Below are positions 45,595 through 56,290 of a stretch of 64,000 bases of DNA, piece by piece. The stretch spans positions 5,895,325-5,959,324 of the forward strand of contig NC_019879.2 in assembly GCF_002234675.1 (NCBI RefSeq), given 5' to 3'. This DNA comes from Oryzias latipes. Its lineage: Eukaryota; Chordata; Actinopteri; Beloniformes; Adrianichthyidae. Positions within the stretch are counted from its first letter, which is position 1. The number at the start of each line of letters is the position of its first letter. Below the pieces are notes generated by a model that saw only the letters and a program-made list of their open reading frames with translations, was not told the DNA's origin and did not search any database. Position numbers and translations under genes: made by a program.

Positions 45595-46915
45595 TGTTAC
45601 ACCCCTAATACCCACCTATTGTAAAAGTCAAACCGGCGGTTGCCCCGGCCGGTTGGCTGCCTCAGTCCCGTTCGAGGCCTGACCAGAGCTCTTCCAGGGC
45701 CGGCGCTTGGGGGTGGGGGCTGCTTGGCAGTGGTCCCCCTCCCATGGTTGCCGTATGGAATGGACCCCCCTCTTTCAGTTTTATTTGCACCTTAGACATG
45801 TAGGGCCCTTGGTAGGGGGGGTGCTTGGACATCACTGCCAGCAAGCAGCAGATGTCCTCCTAGCACCTTCCCGCCAATTTTAACCGCACCTTAGACATTT
45901 ACGGCCCCTTGGTGGGGAGGGTGAGGGGACATCACTGTGAGTAAGCAGATGTCCCCTCAGTGCCCTACCCGCCAATTTTAACTGCACCCCCGTAGTACAC
46001 ACACCTTTACTCCTCAAAATATACATTCAAACATAAACACACACACACATGCACACACACACCCTCACAAACACACACAAACGCACACACATTTTGCAAG
46101 GAAGATGGTACCTAGGACCATCTGTCCCCTACCCCATCCCTGGTGGGGGGTACGGGGCCCTTGGTAACGGAGGCCGTGTCCCATGGGTGCCGGTTTCCTG
46201 GGCCCGGCGGTGCTCTCTCCGCGCGGGGAGGGGGTTCACATTACACCTGAGCCGGGGGTGTCCGTATCCCTGTGGGGTGGGTTCTGGTCCTTGCCCCTGA
46301 GCGCTGGGCCCCGCCAAATTTCCAACTGTGGCCGAGCCTGGTCGGGCCATGTTTACAACACCCCTTGTGAGCCCCCCTTTTCCCCGGGTTGCTCCCCTCC
46401 TGGGCGGGAGCGGCCGGCCCCTGCCTTGCTCATTCCTGGACCAACCGTGGGCCGGGTGGGTGGCTGCCTGGAGTGCGGAGTGGGTCTTTCTTGGGGGGTC
46501 CTGGCTCGTACCTGGGGTTGGGGCGGGGGATGCTCAGAACACCTGGGTGGTGATGGGGTGCTCGTCTGGGGCTGTGGGCGCCCTTCTCGGATGGGGCCCT
46601 GCGTTGGGCCCACCCGGCGCAGCGGAGGGGGCTGCTCTCCTGGTTGGGCTGAGGCAGCACTCTCTTTCCCCCCATGCCTCCCTGCTCTCTGGTTCTGGGG
46701 GCCTCGCGGCAGTCCTGCTGGCCCTGGCCTGGGTGGCCGATGTGGTCGCCCGAGGGGCGGTTGTTCCCTGCCTGCTGCCGTGTGGCGTTGGGGGGTTCCG
46801 GCTGCCGCTGCGGCGGGGGTCTTGGTGTGGGGATGGCTGGGCACTCTCCCTCCTTCTTTTCACATTCCACCATCCATTTTAGGAGAACATAAACACTCAC
46901 CTGAGAACAGGTCTT
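45595..46915 (+). other. GC-rich segment, no convincing gene
   Basis: A sharp rise in GC content, strongest at 46120-46860, with G-rich runs such as GGGGTGGGGGC on +. It creates long open frames on both strands (244, 184, 163 and 156 codons), all low complexity in Gly, Pro, Arg and Ala with no domain. An imperfect repeat of about 120 bp is seen at 45775-45975 (CACCTTAGACAT, GGGCCCTTGGT, GACATCACTG twice). It may be a GC-rich fish repeat; 45043-45594 before it holds nothing named. Confidence 0.45.
46021..46092 (+). repeat. CA-rich microsatellite
   Basis: Imperfect CA repeats (ACACACACACATGCACACAC and similar) just upstream of the GC-rich core. Confidence 0.75.
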
Positions 46916-47621
46916 AGCTCACCTTTGCACTAATAGTTTGCATGATTGAATGAATGAAATATTTCACACTAGTTGGTTTGAAGGCATAAATAAGTATGCG
47001 TGTGTGAACACTTTCTGTTTTGTGTACATGTAGACATGTGGACTTTTTTGCAGCTAGCAGGTGTGTTGATAACATTTGAGTGTGTGTGTGGACAGACCCC
47101 GACCTATGAGATTTGTACTACATTTGAACCTTACCGTAATGATAAACAACCAGTAAACTTGTTGCTCTATGCTGCTTCATGGTCTTAAAAAATGCATTTA
47201 AAAATCTTAAATTTGACACATCGGAAAAATTTAGACATGTTGGTAGAATATTATATAGGAGTTTTCAATACAAAAAACCACAGTGAAGATCTATGAATGT
47301 CGTAGAAGAAGCAGGAAGGCATGTGAGAGATAAAACAGCAGATGACAGAATGAAAACATTTTGCTGTAAGAGAAAGCTAATTATGTGGCTTTATGCTTTT
47401 ACTTCAGTGCGATAAATATTAAATAACATTTGTAAATGTTTTTTAGGCCTCAGTGCTTCATTTGACCCACTTGATCAAAATGTCTCTATTAGGTAACATT
47501 ATTAGGCAGCATAGCATAATAAATAAAAAAATAAAAAATTTCACTATCTGGCAATTTCACAACTTCAATAAAAAACTGGTGGAACAGGCAACGACCACAG
47601 GTCAGATGAGGATTTGTTTTA

Positions 47622-47968
47622 CAGTGGGACAAAAAAGTCTTTAGTTATCCACCAATTGTGAAAGTCCTCCCACATAAAAAGGTGAGAGGTGGTCTGTAAT
47701 TTTCATCATAAGTAAACATCAACTATGAGAGACATAAAGAGAAAATCCTATTGTCTGATATTTAAAGAATGCATTTGAAAATTATGGTGGAAAAAATGTA
47801 TCTTGAAAGAAGCAAGATTTCTGGTTTCACAGACCTGTAACTTCTTCTGTAAGAGGATCCTCAGTCCTCCACTCGTTACCTGTATTAATGGGACCTGTTT
47901 GAACTGGTTATCTATATAATAAACAACCACAAACTTCAAACAGTCACACTCCAAACTCCACTATGGCT
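47622..47968 (+). mobile_element. Tc1-like transposon 5' end
   Basis: Starts CAGTGGGACAAAAAAGTCT, continues CCACCAATTGTGAAAGTCC and TTTCATCATAAGTAAACA, and ends at CACTCCAAACTCCACTATGG, the leader and start codon of a widespread Tc1 family of fish and frogs. The rest of the transposase is missing. Confidence 0.72.
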
Positions 47969-48220
47969 AACAAATCAGTCTCTCTAATGTTTTATCATTA
48001 AAAACAAGAGAAGTTAAACTTTGTTGTTCATTTTTTCTCTGTGAAGATCTGGCTTTATGCACCCATTTTGTACAGTCTATTCCTGCATGTTGGGTAATAA
48101 TGTTTAATATTTTCTCTGCACCTTTACTCTTATAGTCTGTTAGTTAACTGCACTTGTTCTACCATCTATTCTGTGAGTAAGTCACTGATAAAGTTTTTAT
48201 TTTGGCCTGACTTCTTTCAG

Positions 48221-48356
48221 ATGGTGATTCAGTAAGATATTTGTCAGAAATCTCTGACAGCAAAGACAATTTGACTGAGCATCTGAATGCTGTTACTGAG
48301 AGGATGAATTCCAGTATCATTGAAAAAAAAAGAGAACCTGATGGACTAAAAACAGA
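48221..48356 (+). pseudogene. Duplicate lectin stalk exon with 1-base insertion
   Basis: Acceptor TTTCAG and donor GTAAGT are kept, and the first 30 codons match the exon at 2680-2814. An A-rich run near 48322-48332 adds one net base (136 versus 135 nt), which would shift the frame into the next exon. Either a pseudogene exon or an assembly error beside the gap. Confidence 0.7.
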
Positions 48357-48468
48357 GTAAGTTTTAAAATTCTGTATTAAAATGTACATTTGTGAAGATG
48401 CAGCTATACCATGTAGCATACAAATGGATTATCTAAAAGAAAATGAAAAAAGAAGTAAACAAAAAGAA

Positions 48469-49468
48469 NNNNNNNNNNNNNNNNNNNNNNNNNNNNNNNN
48501 NNNNNNNNNNNNNNNNNNNNNNNNNNNNNNNNNNNNNNNNNNNNNNNNNNNNNNNNNNNNNNNNNNNNNNNNNNNNNNNNNNNNNNNNNNNNNNNNNNNN
48601 NNNNNNNNNNNNNNNNNNNNNNNNNNNNNNNNNNNNNNNNNNNNNNNNNNNNNNNNNNNNNNNNNNNNNNNNNNNNNNNNNNNNNNNNNNNNNNNNNNNN
48701 NNNNNNNNNNNNNNNNNNNNNNNNNNNNNNNNNNNNNNNNNNNNNNNNNNNNNNNNNNNNNNNNNNNNNNNNNNNNNNNNNNNNNNNNNNNNNNNNNNNN
48801 NNNNNNNNNNNNNNNNNNNNNNNNNNNNNNNNNNNNNNNNNNNNNNNNNNNNNNNNNNNNNNNNNNNNNNNNNNNNNNNNNNNNNNNNNNNNNNNNNNNN
48901 NNNNNNNNNNNNNNNNNNNNNNNNNNNNNNNNNNNNNNNNNNNNNNNNNNNNNNNNNNNNNNNNNNNNNNNNNNNNNNNNNNNNNNNNNNNNNNNNNNNN
49001 NNNNNNNNNNNNNNNNNNNNNNNNNNNNNNNNNNNNNNNNNNNNNNNNNNNNNNNNNNNNNNNNNNNNNNNNNNNNNNNNNNNNNNNNNNNNNNNNNNNN
49101 NNNNNNNNNNNNNNNNNNNNNNNNNNNNNNNNNNNNNNNNNNNNNNNNNNNNNNNNNNNNNNNNNNNNNNNNNNNNNNNNNNNNNNNNNNNNNNNNNNNN
49201 NNNNNNNNNNNNNNNNNNNNNNNNNNNNNNNNNNNNNNNNNNNNNNNNNNNNNNNNNNNNNNNNNNNNNNNNNNNNNNNNNNNNNNNNNNNNNNNNNNNN
49301 NNNNNNNNNNNNNNNNNNNNNNNNNNNNNNNNNNNNNNNNNNNNNNNNNNNNNNNNNNNNNNNNNNNNNNNNNNNNNNNNNNNNNNNNNNNNNNNNNNNN
49401 NNNNNNNNNNNNNNNNNNNNNNNNNNNNNNNNNNNNNNNNNNNNNNNNNNNNNNNNNNNNNNNNNNNN
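48469..49468. other. Assembly gap of 1000 N
   Basis: Exactly 1000 N, probably a placeholder length. The expected lectin-domain exon 1 of the duplicate would fall here. Confidence 0.97.
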
Positions 49469-49690
49469 TTCTCGTCAGTGTGTCCGTCTGGCGGAGCAGA
49501 TATAGGTGCGGGCGTGCGGACGGACGGACAGATGTACTAATTGTCCACTGGGGAAAGTTGTTTTCATATTAAAACATTTCTTCATAAGCTATGGAATTAT
49601 GGTATTCATGCATATGCCTTTAGTTTGTTTTATTTTTGATAAAACAATGTCTGACGCAAATCCTACGCAAAGTTTTATAAATGAGGCCCC
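49469..49690 (-). mobile_element. PIF/Harbinger derivative, copy 3 (partial, reverse)
   Basis: Runs from the gap to the terminus AAATGAGGCCCC. Read on -, the 45-bp end is joined directly to sequence equivalent to 4799 onward in copy 1, skipping both gene fragments. It is therefore a shorter deletion derivative. The other end is in the gap. Confidence 0.75.
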
Positions 49691-49830
49691 AGGTGAGGTT
49701 TTAACTTCTGCCAAAGAAAGTGGATTATTCAAGGAAATAAACTCTGGTGTGAGTTGGGCCTTACAATGTAAATGTATTTATGAAGTCAACCAGGAGCCCC
49801 TTTTTTTTTTCAGAGTATTCTAAACATGTG
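49691..49830 (+). repeat. Segment shared with 6151-6287
   Basis: The same piece that lies after lectin exon 1 in the first copy, supporting the view that the duplicated lectin intron continues past the gap. The kinase fragment that follows it in the first copy is absent. Confidence 0.7.
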
Positions 49831-50133
49831 AAATGTGATGATTTTAATCGCATTTTGCGCACTGAGTCCACCTAAGACCAGGGGCCTCATTTATAAAACT
49901 TTGCGTAGGATTTGCGTCAGAAGTGGCGTACGGATGAAACATAGGACGTGCGTACGCACAGAAATATTCGGATTTATAAAACCGTGCGCACGCACGTCCT
50001 ACGCATCTTTCCCTTAATAAATCACAACCGATTCTAAATGCAGCGCAGCTTTTGCGGCTTAATGACATGCCCATAGTTGCCCATAAATAGTCCGTGAAAC
50101 GCCCACAAATGAATATTCATTGATTGCGAAACC

Positions 50134-50310
50134 ATGGCAAACACCGAGAGGAAATCAAAAAAACATAACTTCACTCAATGTGAAGTAGAAGTTATCGTTG
50201 GCGAGGTGGAAAAGAGGAGAAAAGTGTTGTTTGGAGGGCACAGTGTGGGCATTACTAATGCCAAAAAGGCACGTGAGCGGCAAACGGTGGCAGACGCCGT
50301 AATGCTGTAG
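50134..50310 (+). pseudogene. Harbinger Myb/SANT-like protein, N-terminal fragment
   Basis: 58 codons, MANTERKSKKHNFTQCEVEV, then GEVEKRRKVLFGGHSVG, to TAG at 50308. It differs from copy 1 by only a few residues before its own deletion junction. Confidence 0.62.
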
Positions 50311-50362
50311 TGCATCGCGGGCGGGACCGGAGCGCCAGATGCACCGGGTGACACGCGTGGTT

Positions 50363-50551
50363 CCTCCGAGTGCCCCTCTGTAACGCCTGGCCCAAAAGCC
50401 CGCAGAGGTCCAACAGGACGGCTCGAGGAAGTCTGAACCGGCTCATAAGCCACTCGTCCTCGTTTGTCAGCAAGTCTTCTTGCTGTCTAAAGATGCGTTC
50501 ACTCCGAATTCTTCCATTTGCCACATCTTCTAAGAGCGCAAGATCAACCAT
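50363..50551 (-). pseudogene. Harbinger transposase, N-terminal fragment
   Basis: About 63 codons on -: MVDLALLEDV, RSERIFRQQEDLL, DEWLMSRFRLPRAVLLDL, GLLGQALQRGTRR. It extends further into the HARBI1-like N-terminal domain than copy 1 and again lacks the DDE region. Confidence 0.65.
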
Positions 50552-51025
50552 TGTGCGTCATTACGCATTGTAATGGGGCATTTTATTTCCATCCATTTAA
50601 TTACATCTGACAAGCTACAGATGTCGGTAATAATCGACGTGGAAATGGGAAATTGTTCCGCGCAAATGTAATTTCTTGTTGCTTTCTGAATGGTTCAGAC
50701 ATACGCCATACATTGTTTTATCAAAAATAAAACAATCTAAAGGCATATGCATGAAAACCATAATTCCGTAGCTTATGAAGAAATGTTTTACTATGAAAAC
50801 AACTTTCCCCAGTGGACAATTAATACATCTGTCCGTCCGTCCGCACGCCCGCACCTATATCTGCTCCGCCAGACGGACACATTGACGAGAATATCAGTTT
50901 TGTACATTATTTCGTTCTGCTAACTTTATTATTTATGAGGATGAATTGCACAACATGCCAATATTGTAGAACATATTTCACTTTTCGTTTGCAAATAAGT
51001 GTTCATTTGAATTTCTGTTGTAATT

Positions 51026-51175
51026 AGGGCCCGAGCACGGAGTGCAAGGACCCTATTGTAATTCGAATGTTTATTATTATTAGGGCCCGAGCACGGAGTG
51101 CAAGGACCCTATTGTAATTCGAATGTTTATTAGGGCCCGAGCACGGAGTGCAAGGACCCTATTGTATCTGTAAGA
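51026..51175 (+). repeat. Three tandem leader copies of a high-copy fish repeat
   Basis: AGGGCCCGAGCACGGAGTGC begins at 51026, 51082 and 51132, each followed by AAGGACCCTATTGTA. The spacing is 56 and 50 bp. The sequence marks the left edge of a teleost repeat I recognise by wording but cannot assign to a class. Confidence 0.75.
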
Positions 51176-53183
51176 GTTATTATTATTATTCTTTTTCTTC
51201 CGACAGAAGAGTCGCCATTTTGAGGCCTTTAACATACCCCAAAACTCACCAAATTTGGCACACACATCAGGAGTCGCGAAAAATTTCGTATTTTACAGGA
51301 GATTGGCATGGGCGCACAAAAACGGCTCAACAGCGCCACCTACAGTGACATTTGTCCCGAGCCCCCGCATATGCTTTGACATACAAGCTTGATTTTTTCA
51401 GGACATGTTCATCAGATGGAAACCTACAAAAAAGTCTCTTGGTACCAAGCTGTCAGTCGCACAGGAAGTCTGCTATATTGATGTCAATATGTCATTTTTG
51501 CTCTATTTTGGACATTTGTAGGCCTCCTTCTAGAACGAACTCCTCCTAGAGATTTATGAATAATGACTCCAAACTTTGGTTTTGTAAACTAGACCCATGT
51601 CCGATGTTAAATTGCGAAGCTTTAAAGGTATTACGGATGTTTGTGACCGTGGCGGCGCGTCGAACTTGGAGGTCATTTTGAAAACACGCCATGAAAAGAA
51701 AAATGGACATTACTCAGCCATGCAAAATCCAATCTGATCCAAAGTTGATATGCATGATTTTAGTCTGACTCTGAACACATCTGCAGTGGAAAAATCCAGA
51801 ACAGGTGTAGCGCCACCTGCTGGCAGCAGGAAATGACATGTTTGACTTGGAGCATCACTGCTCCAAGTAGGATGAGCCGACACACCTCAAAATGATGTCC
51901 ACCTGTTGAAAAGCCATTGAAGTTTACTCTGATAAAAAGCCATAACTTTCAACGCAGGGGTGTGGTCGTGACAGAGCGGCGAAGTTGGGCGTCTCGCCGT
52001 GCACACAAAAGTTGCTCTCACGTGCACATTCCTTGTCCAATCTCACTGAAATTCAATGGAGGTAATGAGGCTTCCATTCTGAACCAATGGATATGACAAT
52101 CTTGGACGAACTCCACAGCGCCACCTAGATATTGACAAATACATTTTATGTCACATTCTGACCTATCTTTTCTCTGCGCTTCGTCCGACGTGCATGAAAT
52201 TAAAACTGGAGATACTCAGAAAGGTCCTCTCTCATCATCTAAAATTTCATGGGTGTACATCTGACTGTGCCTTCATAAGGCCTAACAGGAAGTGGTCAAT
52301 TGCACTTACTCATAAAACAAAGCTTCATAGCAAATCAGCCGTTTGTCTCAGGAAGCTGAGATTTCAGAGTTAGATGCCTCTTACAAATCTCCAACTTTGA
52401 TAGATACACTATAGGGTCTACGAGAAACTTCATACCGTGTTTTTCCTATGCAATTTTGGACTGAACAAAGATTTTTAGCATAAATTCTGTTTAGGTTATC
52501 AGCACCAAAGACTACACTTTAATAGGCATTTATGTGCTACTGCTTCCTAAAAAAATTCAGAATGATTGAAGTTACAGGTGAACTTTTAGACAGCATTTCA
52601 TCCAAAAAGGTCCGAAAACGTCTTTTTAGGCAAAACTGCAAACACCTATTTTTTTGGATAACTTATCTTTCAAATATCAACACAAAAAAATTAAAAACGG
52701 TAGGGATCTGTGTTTGCTGCCTTCCATATTTTTTTCAGACTTAAAAGTGTAACAGATGATTTATAAAAAATCCTTTTTCATCCAAAAACCTGTGTTAAAT
52801 CTGTCTAGACTCCAAACAAACATTTTTTTATGGTAACTTATGTTTCAACAATCGACACCAATTTTCACAAACCTATAGCTGAACATGTCCCATAGCTCCC
52901 TGAATATTTTCATAGATATAAAATGAACTGGTCATTGTAACATCTAGCATTCTAACATCTAACATCTTACATGTCAAAGCCTCTCTCAGCCTGGCTCTGC
53001 TGAAGGAGTCGTGTTACAACCCCGCCCCCTCCTGCTGGGACCCCTGCTATGTAAATTAGCAAGCAGTGAACAGAGAGATGAGGAGTAAGAATGGCCATTA
53101 CTCAGGCATGCATAATCCAAAGACAGCCAGTTAAACACTGAAAGACATATTTTTTCGGTATGTCTTTCATACATCTTTAGTAT
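51176..53183 (+). repeat. Array unit 1
   Basis: Non-coding repeat: AACATACCCCAAAACTCACC at about 51231, AGCGCCACCTAC, GCATCACTGCTCCAAGTAGG, GGAAGTGGTCAATTGC, then AT-rich sequence to 53183. It has one 1.1-kb sub-repeat where units 2 and 3 have two. Short frames on both strands recur in every unit and are by-products of the repeat. Confidence 0.75.
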
Positions 53184-54329
53184 TAAAAACTCTCCAAGAT
53201 GAATGTGCCTGACTCCACCTGCAGGTGGATCACAGACTTCCTGACGGACAGACAGCAGTATGTGAGGCTGGGGAAGCTCGTCTCAGATACTCGGACCACA
53301 AGCACCGGATCCCCCCAGGGCTGTGTCCTTTCACCCCTGTTACTCTCCCTGTACACAAACAGCTGCACAGCTGGTCACCTGTCTGTCAAACTCCTGAAGT
53401 TTGCTGACGACACCACACTCATCGGCCTCATCTCTGACGGAGATGAGTCGGCCTACAGGAGTGAAATAGCCAGGCTGGTGTCATAGTGCAGCGCTAACAA
53501 CCTGGAGCTTAATGCTCTGAAGACAGTGGAGATGACAGTGGACTTCAGGAAGGCCCCAGCCCCCCTCCCCCCTGTCATCCTCTGTGACTCCCCGGTGACC
53601 TCTGTGGAGTCCTTCTGCTTCCTGGGAACCATCATCAGCCAGGACCTCAAGTGGGAGCAGAACATCAGCTCCATCACTAAGAAGGTCCAGCAGAGGATGT
53701 ACTTCCTGAGGCAGCTGAAGAAGTTTCACCTCCCTGAAAAGATGCTGGTAGACTTTTACACCGCCATCATCGAATCCACCCTCACGTCCTCCATCACAGT
53801 CTGGTTCGCTGCGGCCACGGCCAGAGACAAGGCCAAGCTGCAACGCGTCATCCACTCAGCAGAGAAGGTGATCGGCTGCCACCTCCCGTCTCTCCAGGAG
53901 CTGCACATCTCCAGGACCTGGAGGCGGGCAGCCAGGATTGTAGCCAACCCCTCTCATCCAGGACATAATCTCTTTCGGCCCCTCCCTTCTGGCAAGAGGC
54001 TCCGGTCCATCAGGACCAGGACCTCGCGCCACAAGAACAGCTTCTTCCCCACTGCAGCCAGCCTGCTGAACAGTACCCCAACTCCCCCAGGTGACCCCCC
54101 CTCCCCCCCGCCCACCAAAGGACTGTCGGTGCCACTTACAGGCCCCACCATCCCAGCCCATCTGTGCTCCCACTTTAATTCACCTTACTCTACTGTATAT
54201 AGTGTGTTGTTGTTGTTAACTTAATTTTTAACTTATTCTTAATTGCACTATACACCAAGTCAAATTCCTCGTTTTGTAAAGTGCGCTCTACTGAACCTGG
54301 CAATAAAACTTTTTCTGATTTCTGATTCT
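53184..54329 (+). mobile_element. 5'-truncated L2/CR1-type LINE
   Basis: A truncated reverse transcriptase, a 3' untranslated part (AATTGCACTATACACCAAG) and a terminal AATAAA plus TTTCTGATTTCTGATTCT microsatellite tail. It is inserted where units 2 and 3 read straight through (CATCCTT(T/A)GCACTAATCA). Confidence 0.82.
53199..54110 (+). pseudogene. Reverse transcriptase, C-terminal half
   Basis: The frame opens inside the palm (WITDFLTDRQQYVRLG, GSPQGCVLSPLLLSLY) and contains the catalytic FADDTTLIGLI at about 53398. One TAG at 53484-53486 replaces the Trp of the family's LVSWCS. The same frame then continues through ESFCFLGTIISQDLKW, SITVWFAAATARDKAKLQR and SIRTRTSRHKNSFFPTAASL, the usual C-terminus. 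In this family the enzyme copies element RNA at nicked target DNA. The 5' truncation and the stop make this copy inactive, but it is otherwise well preserved, so it is fairly young. Confidence 0.85.
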
Positions 54330-54461
54330 ATTAATCATTGTTTTTTATTCATTCAAAATGCAATTAAATCAATATTTTATCTTTTTTCTTTTCCTTTTTC
54401 TTTTTTTTTATCTCTTATATCCTTTTTTATAATCAATGTTTGAACTTCTTTTCCTTTCTAT

Positions 54462-54881
54462 TGTCATGGTTTCAGTTTGTTGTCTTGTTTTTCGCTTTAG
54501 TTCTTGTTCTGTCTTGTTTGGTTCTGTTTCCTGTTTTATTTTGAAAGGTTTCCTGTCTTGTCATGTTTCTTGAGTTTTACTTCCTTTGGTCCCCATCTGC
54601 CCTAATCGTGTTCACCTGTGTCTTGTCTGCCCTGTCTGTATATAAGTCTTGTCTCTGCCTTCCTCCTGTGCTGGTCCATTAACTTCTGCTCATGTTGATC
54701 ACGTCTTCTTGTCTGGCGTCCATGTCCCTTGCCATGCCACAGTAAGTTTTTGTTTTTAGTTTTGTCATCCTGCTCTGCAGCGCTTTTTGTTAGTTAAATA
54801 AACCCACTTGCCCTGAACCCGTTTGCCTCCCGTCTCTGCGCCTGGGTCCTACCTGCTCTCGAGCCTCCCCCCCACACGACA
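54462..54881 (+). mobile_element. Solo LTR with TATA and AATAAA
   Basis: 420 bp from TGTCATGG to CACGACA with the 5-bp target TCTAT repeated on both sides (54457-54461 and 54882-54886). A TATATAAG lies at about 54639 and AATAAA near 54799, giving a readable LTR promoter and polyadenylation site. Unit 3 keeps the empty site near 59505. Confidence 0.87.
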
Positions 54882-55429
54882 TCTATACATCCAATGAAAT
54901 TAAACTACAAATCAACAAACACAACTGATAACAAATGTCTCTAAAAAATGATGTGTATATTTGCAGAACCTTAAAAACACCAAACAAATAACAAATGCTT
55001 CCCAATTAAAGCACAAAAAATGGAACACAAAATGTAAAACCCAAGTTAGAAATTGCAATTTGAAAAAGATACTTTTTTCAGCAGCTTTTCAAAATCAATC
55101 ACCAATTCTACTCTTCTGTGGATGAAACAAAGAACTCCAGAACAATGAAGCCATTTCTCTAAGTCTCTCTCACCTTCAGTTTTAAACAAGGTCTGTGAAA
55201 ATCCACCATACATTGGTCACATGAACTCAGAGACCTGCTAAAAGTGCACAATTGTAAAAGCTCTTTTATATAGACAACTGTTTGTTTGCTTAGAGCTCTA
55301 AATATAAAAAAAAATGCTTTTCTATCACCTAGACACAGATGGAGAACCATATCAACTGGATTAATAACAGGGTGGCATGTTTAGACAACATGAAGCTGTC
55401 CATCACATTTTTGACCTAAACATGTAAAC

Positions 55430-56290
55430 ACATCCTTGGCTCTGCGGTTAGGAAATGGTATTTGGGAATCTCTTTATACCAGGAGCCAGCCTGGCCATTG
55501 GAACATCGCCACAGTGCCCATCCAGATGGGACAGCAACGGGGTCCACTTCAGAGCCGTGAGCTGCTGTGTTTAACTCCAGCTGTCCCAGCAAGGGAGACA
55601 ACTGCAGCAACATCCACTGACCAAGCTGACAAGCCCTGGCAGAAAAGATCCCCACAAGAAAAACACTGGCTCAGGCAGGCTGGTCAAAAAAAAATAGTTT
55701 TGCCATTGTCTTGCAGCTCGCAGATCAAGTGGTTTAGTTTTCCAGTAATGTCAGTCAAGAATGCAAGTTCAGATTCACAATGTTCATATTCACCATATTC
55801 AACAGACATCTCCTCCAATAGCACCTTAAAAATCCTGTGCTGTTTTGCTTTGCAGCTGAGGTTGTTTACGATTTTCAGAATAAGAGTCATTATATGTCCA
55901 GAGCCAATCACTTCTGCACATAAGGCCTGCTGGTGAATGACGCAGCAGTAATGCAGACATTTTGGAAAGTCTGGGTCAGCTTTACAGTGAGTGATGAAAC
56001 CTGTTTGTCTATTGATCATAGCAGGAGCCCATCTGCAGTCACTGCTACCAGCTTTTCTAATTGTACCTTTTTCTGCACAAAAACTCCTTCACCGTGTTAT
56101 ACATTTCAACTCCTCTTGTAGTTGTCTGTTAGGGCAGATGTGTCAGGAGTTCTTCTCTTGTGGAAACCAAAAGCTATGCTGTACTGTTGCCGTCCACAGA
56201 CTCATCACACTGGACGTTAACCACCTGCACTTTGCAAGATCCCGGTCCAGCTAATTGGCCAAGTTATCAGACATAGCTGACACTCATCTA
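55430..56290 (-). pseudogene. hAT-type transposase remnant (GTF2IRD2/ZBED-like wording), unit 2
   Basis: On -: KLVAVTADG, a frameshift, MINRQTGFITHCKADPDFPK, LHYCCVIHQQALCAEVIG, FKVLLEEM, then AFLTDITGKLNHLICELQ. This order matches the C-terminal half of hAT-derived proteins such as GTF2IRD2-like and ZBED/EPM2AIP1-like proteins. About 30 residues between EYG and AFLTD that carry the RW motif in the family are missing. No function expected. Confidence 0.7.

Larger units (their letters stand above)
47480..48468 (+). repeat. Second copy of the lectin stalk region
   Basis: Matches about 2215-2910 in order: GTCTCTATTAGGTAACATTA, CTATCTGGCA, then from 48060 the upstream intron, the stalk exon and the following intron, running into the assembly gap. 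Same orientation as the lectin gene, so the locus was tandemly duplicated about 45 kb apart. A Tc1 fragment (47622-47968) interrupts this copy. Confidence 0.82.
49881..51025 (+). mobile_element. PIF/Harbinger derivative, copy 2, cut by the 51-kb repeat
   Basis: Starts GGGGCCTCATTTATAAAACT, with the same preceding AAGACCA as copy 1. It carries the Myb-like start and a longer transposase N-terminus, and stops at TGTTGTAATT (51025), where copy 1 continues for about 320 bp more. The remaining end is not in the window. Confidence 0.8.

Noticed and set aside
46183..46917. 244-codon frame in the GC-rich island
   Set aside because: Low complexity, overlapping equally long frames on the other strand, no domain; the product of base composition.
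48382..49572. 396- and 365-codon frames across the N run
   Set aside because: They consist almost wholly of undetermined residues; an artefact of the gap.
51026..51175. CRISPR-like tandem repeats
   Set aside because: Spacing is irregular, the spacers are a repeated AT-rich tail, and the context is a eukaryotic repeat.
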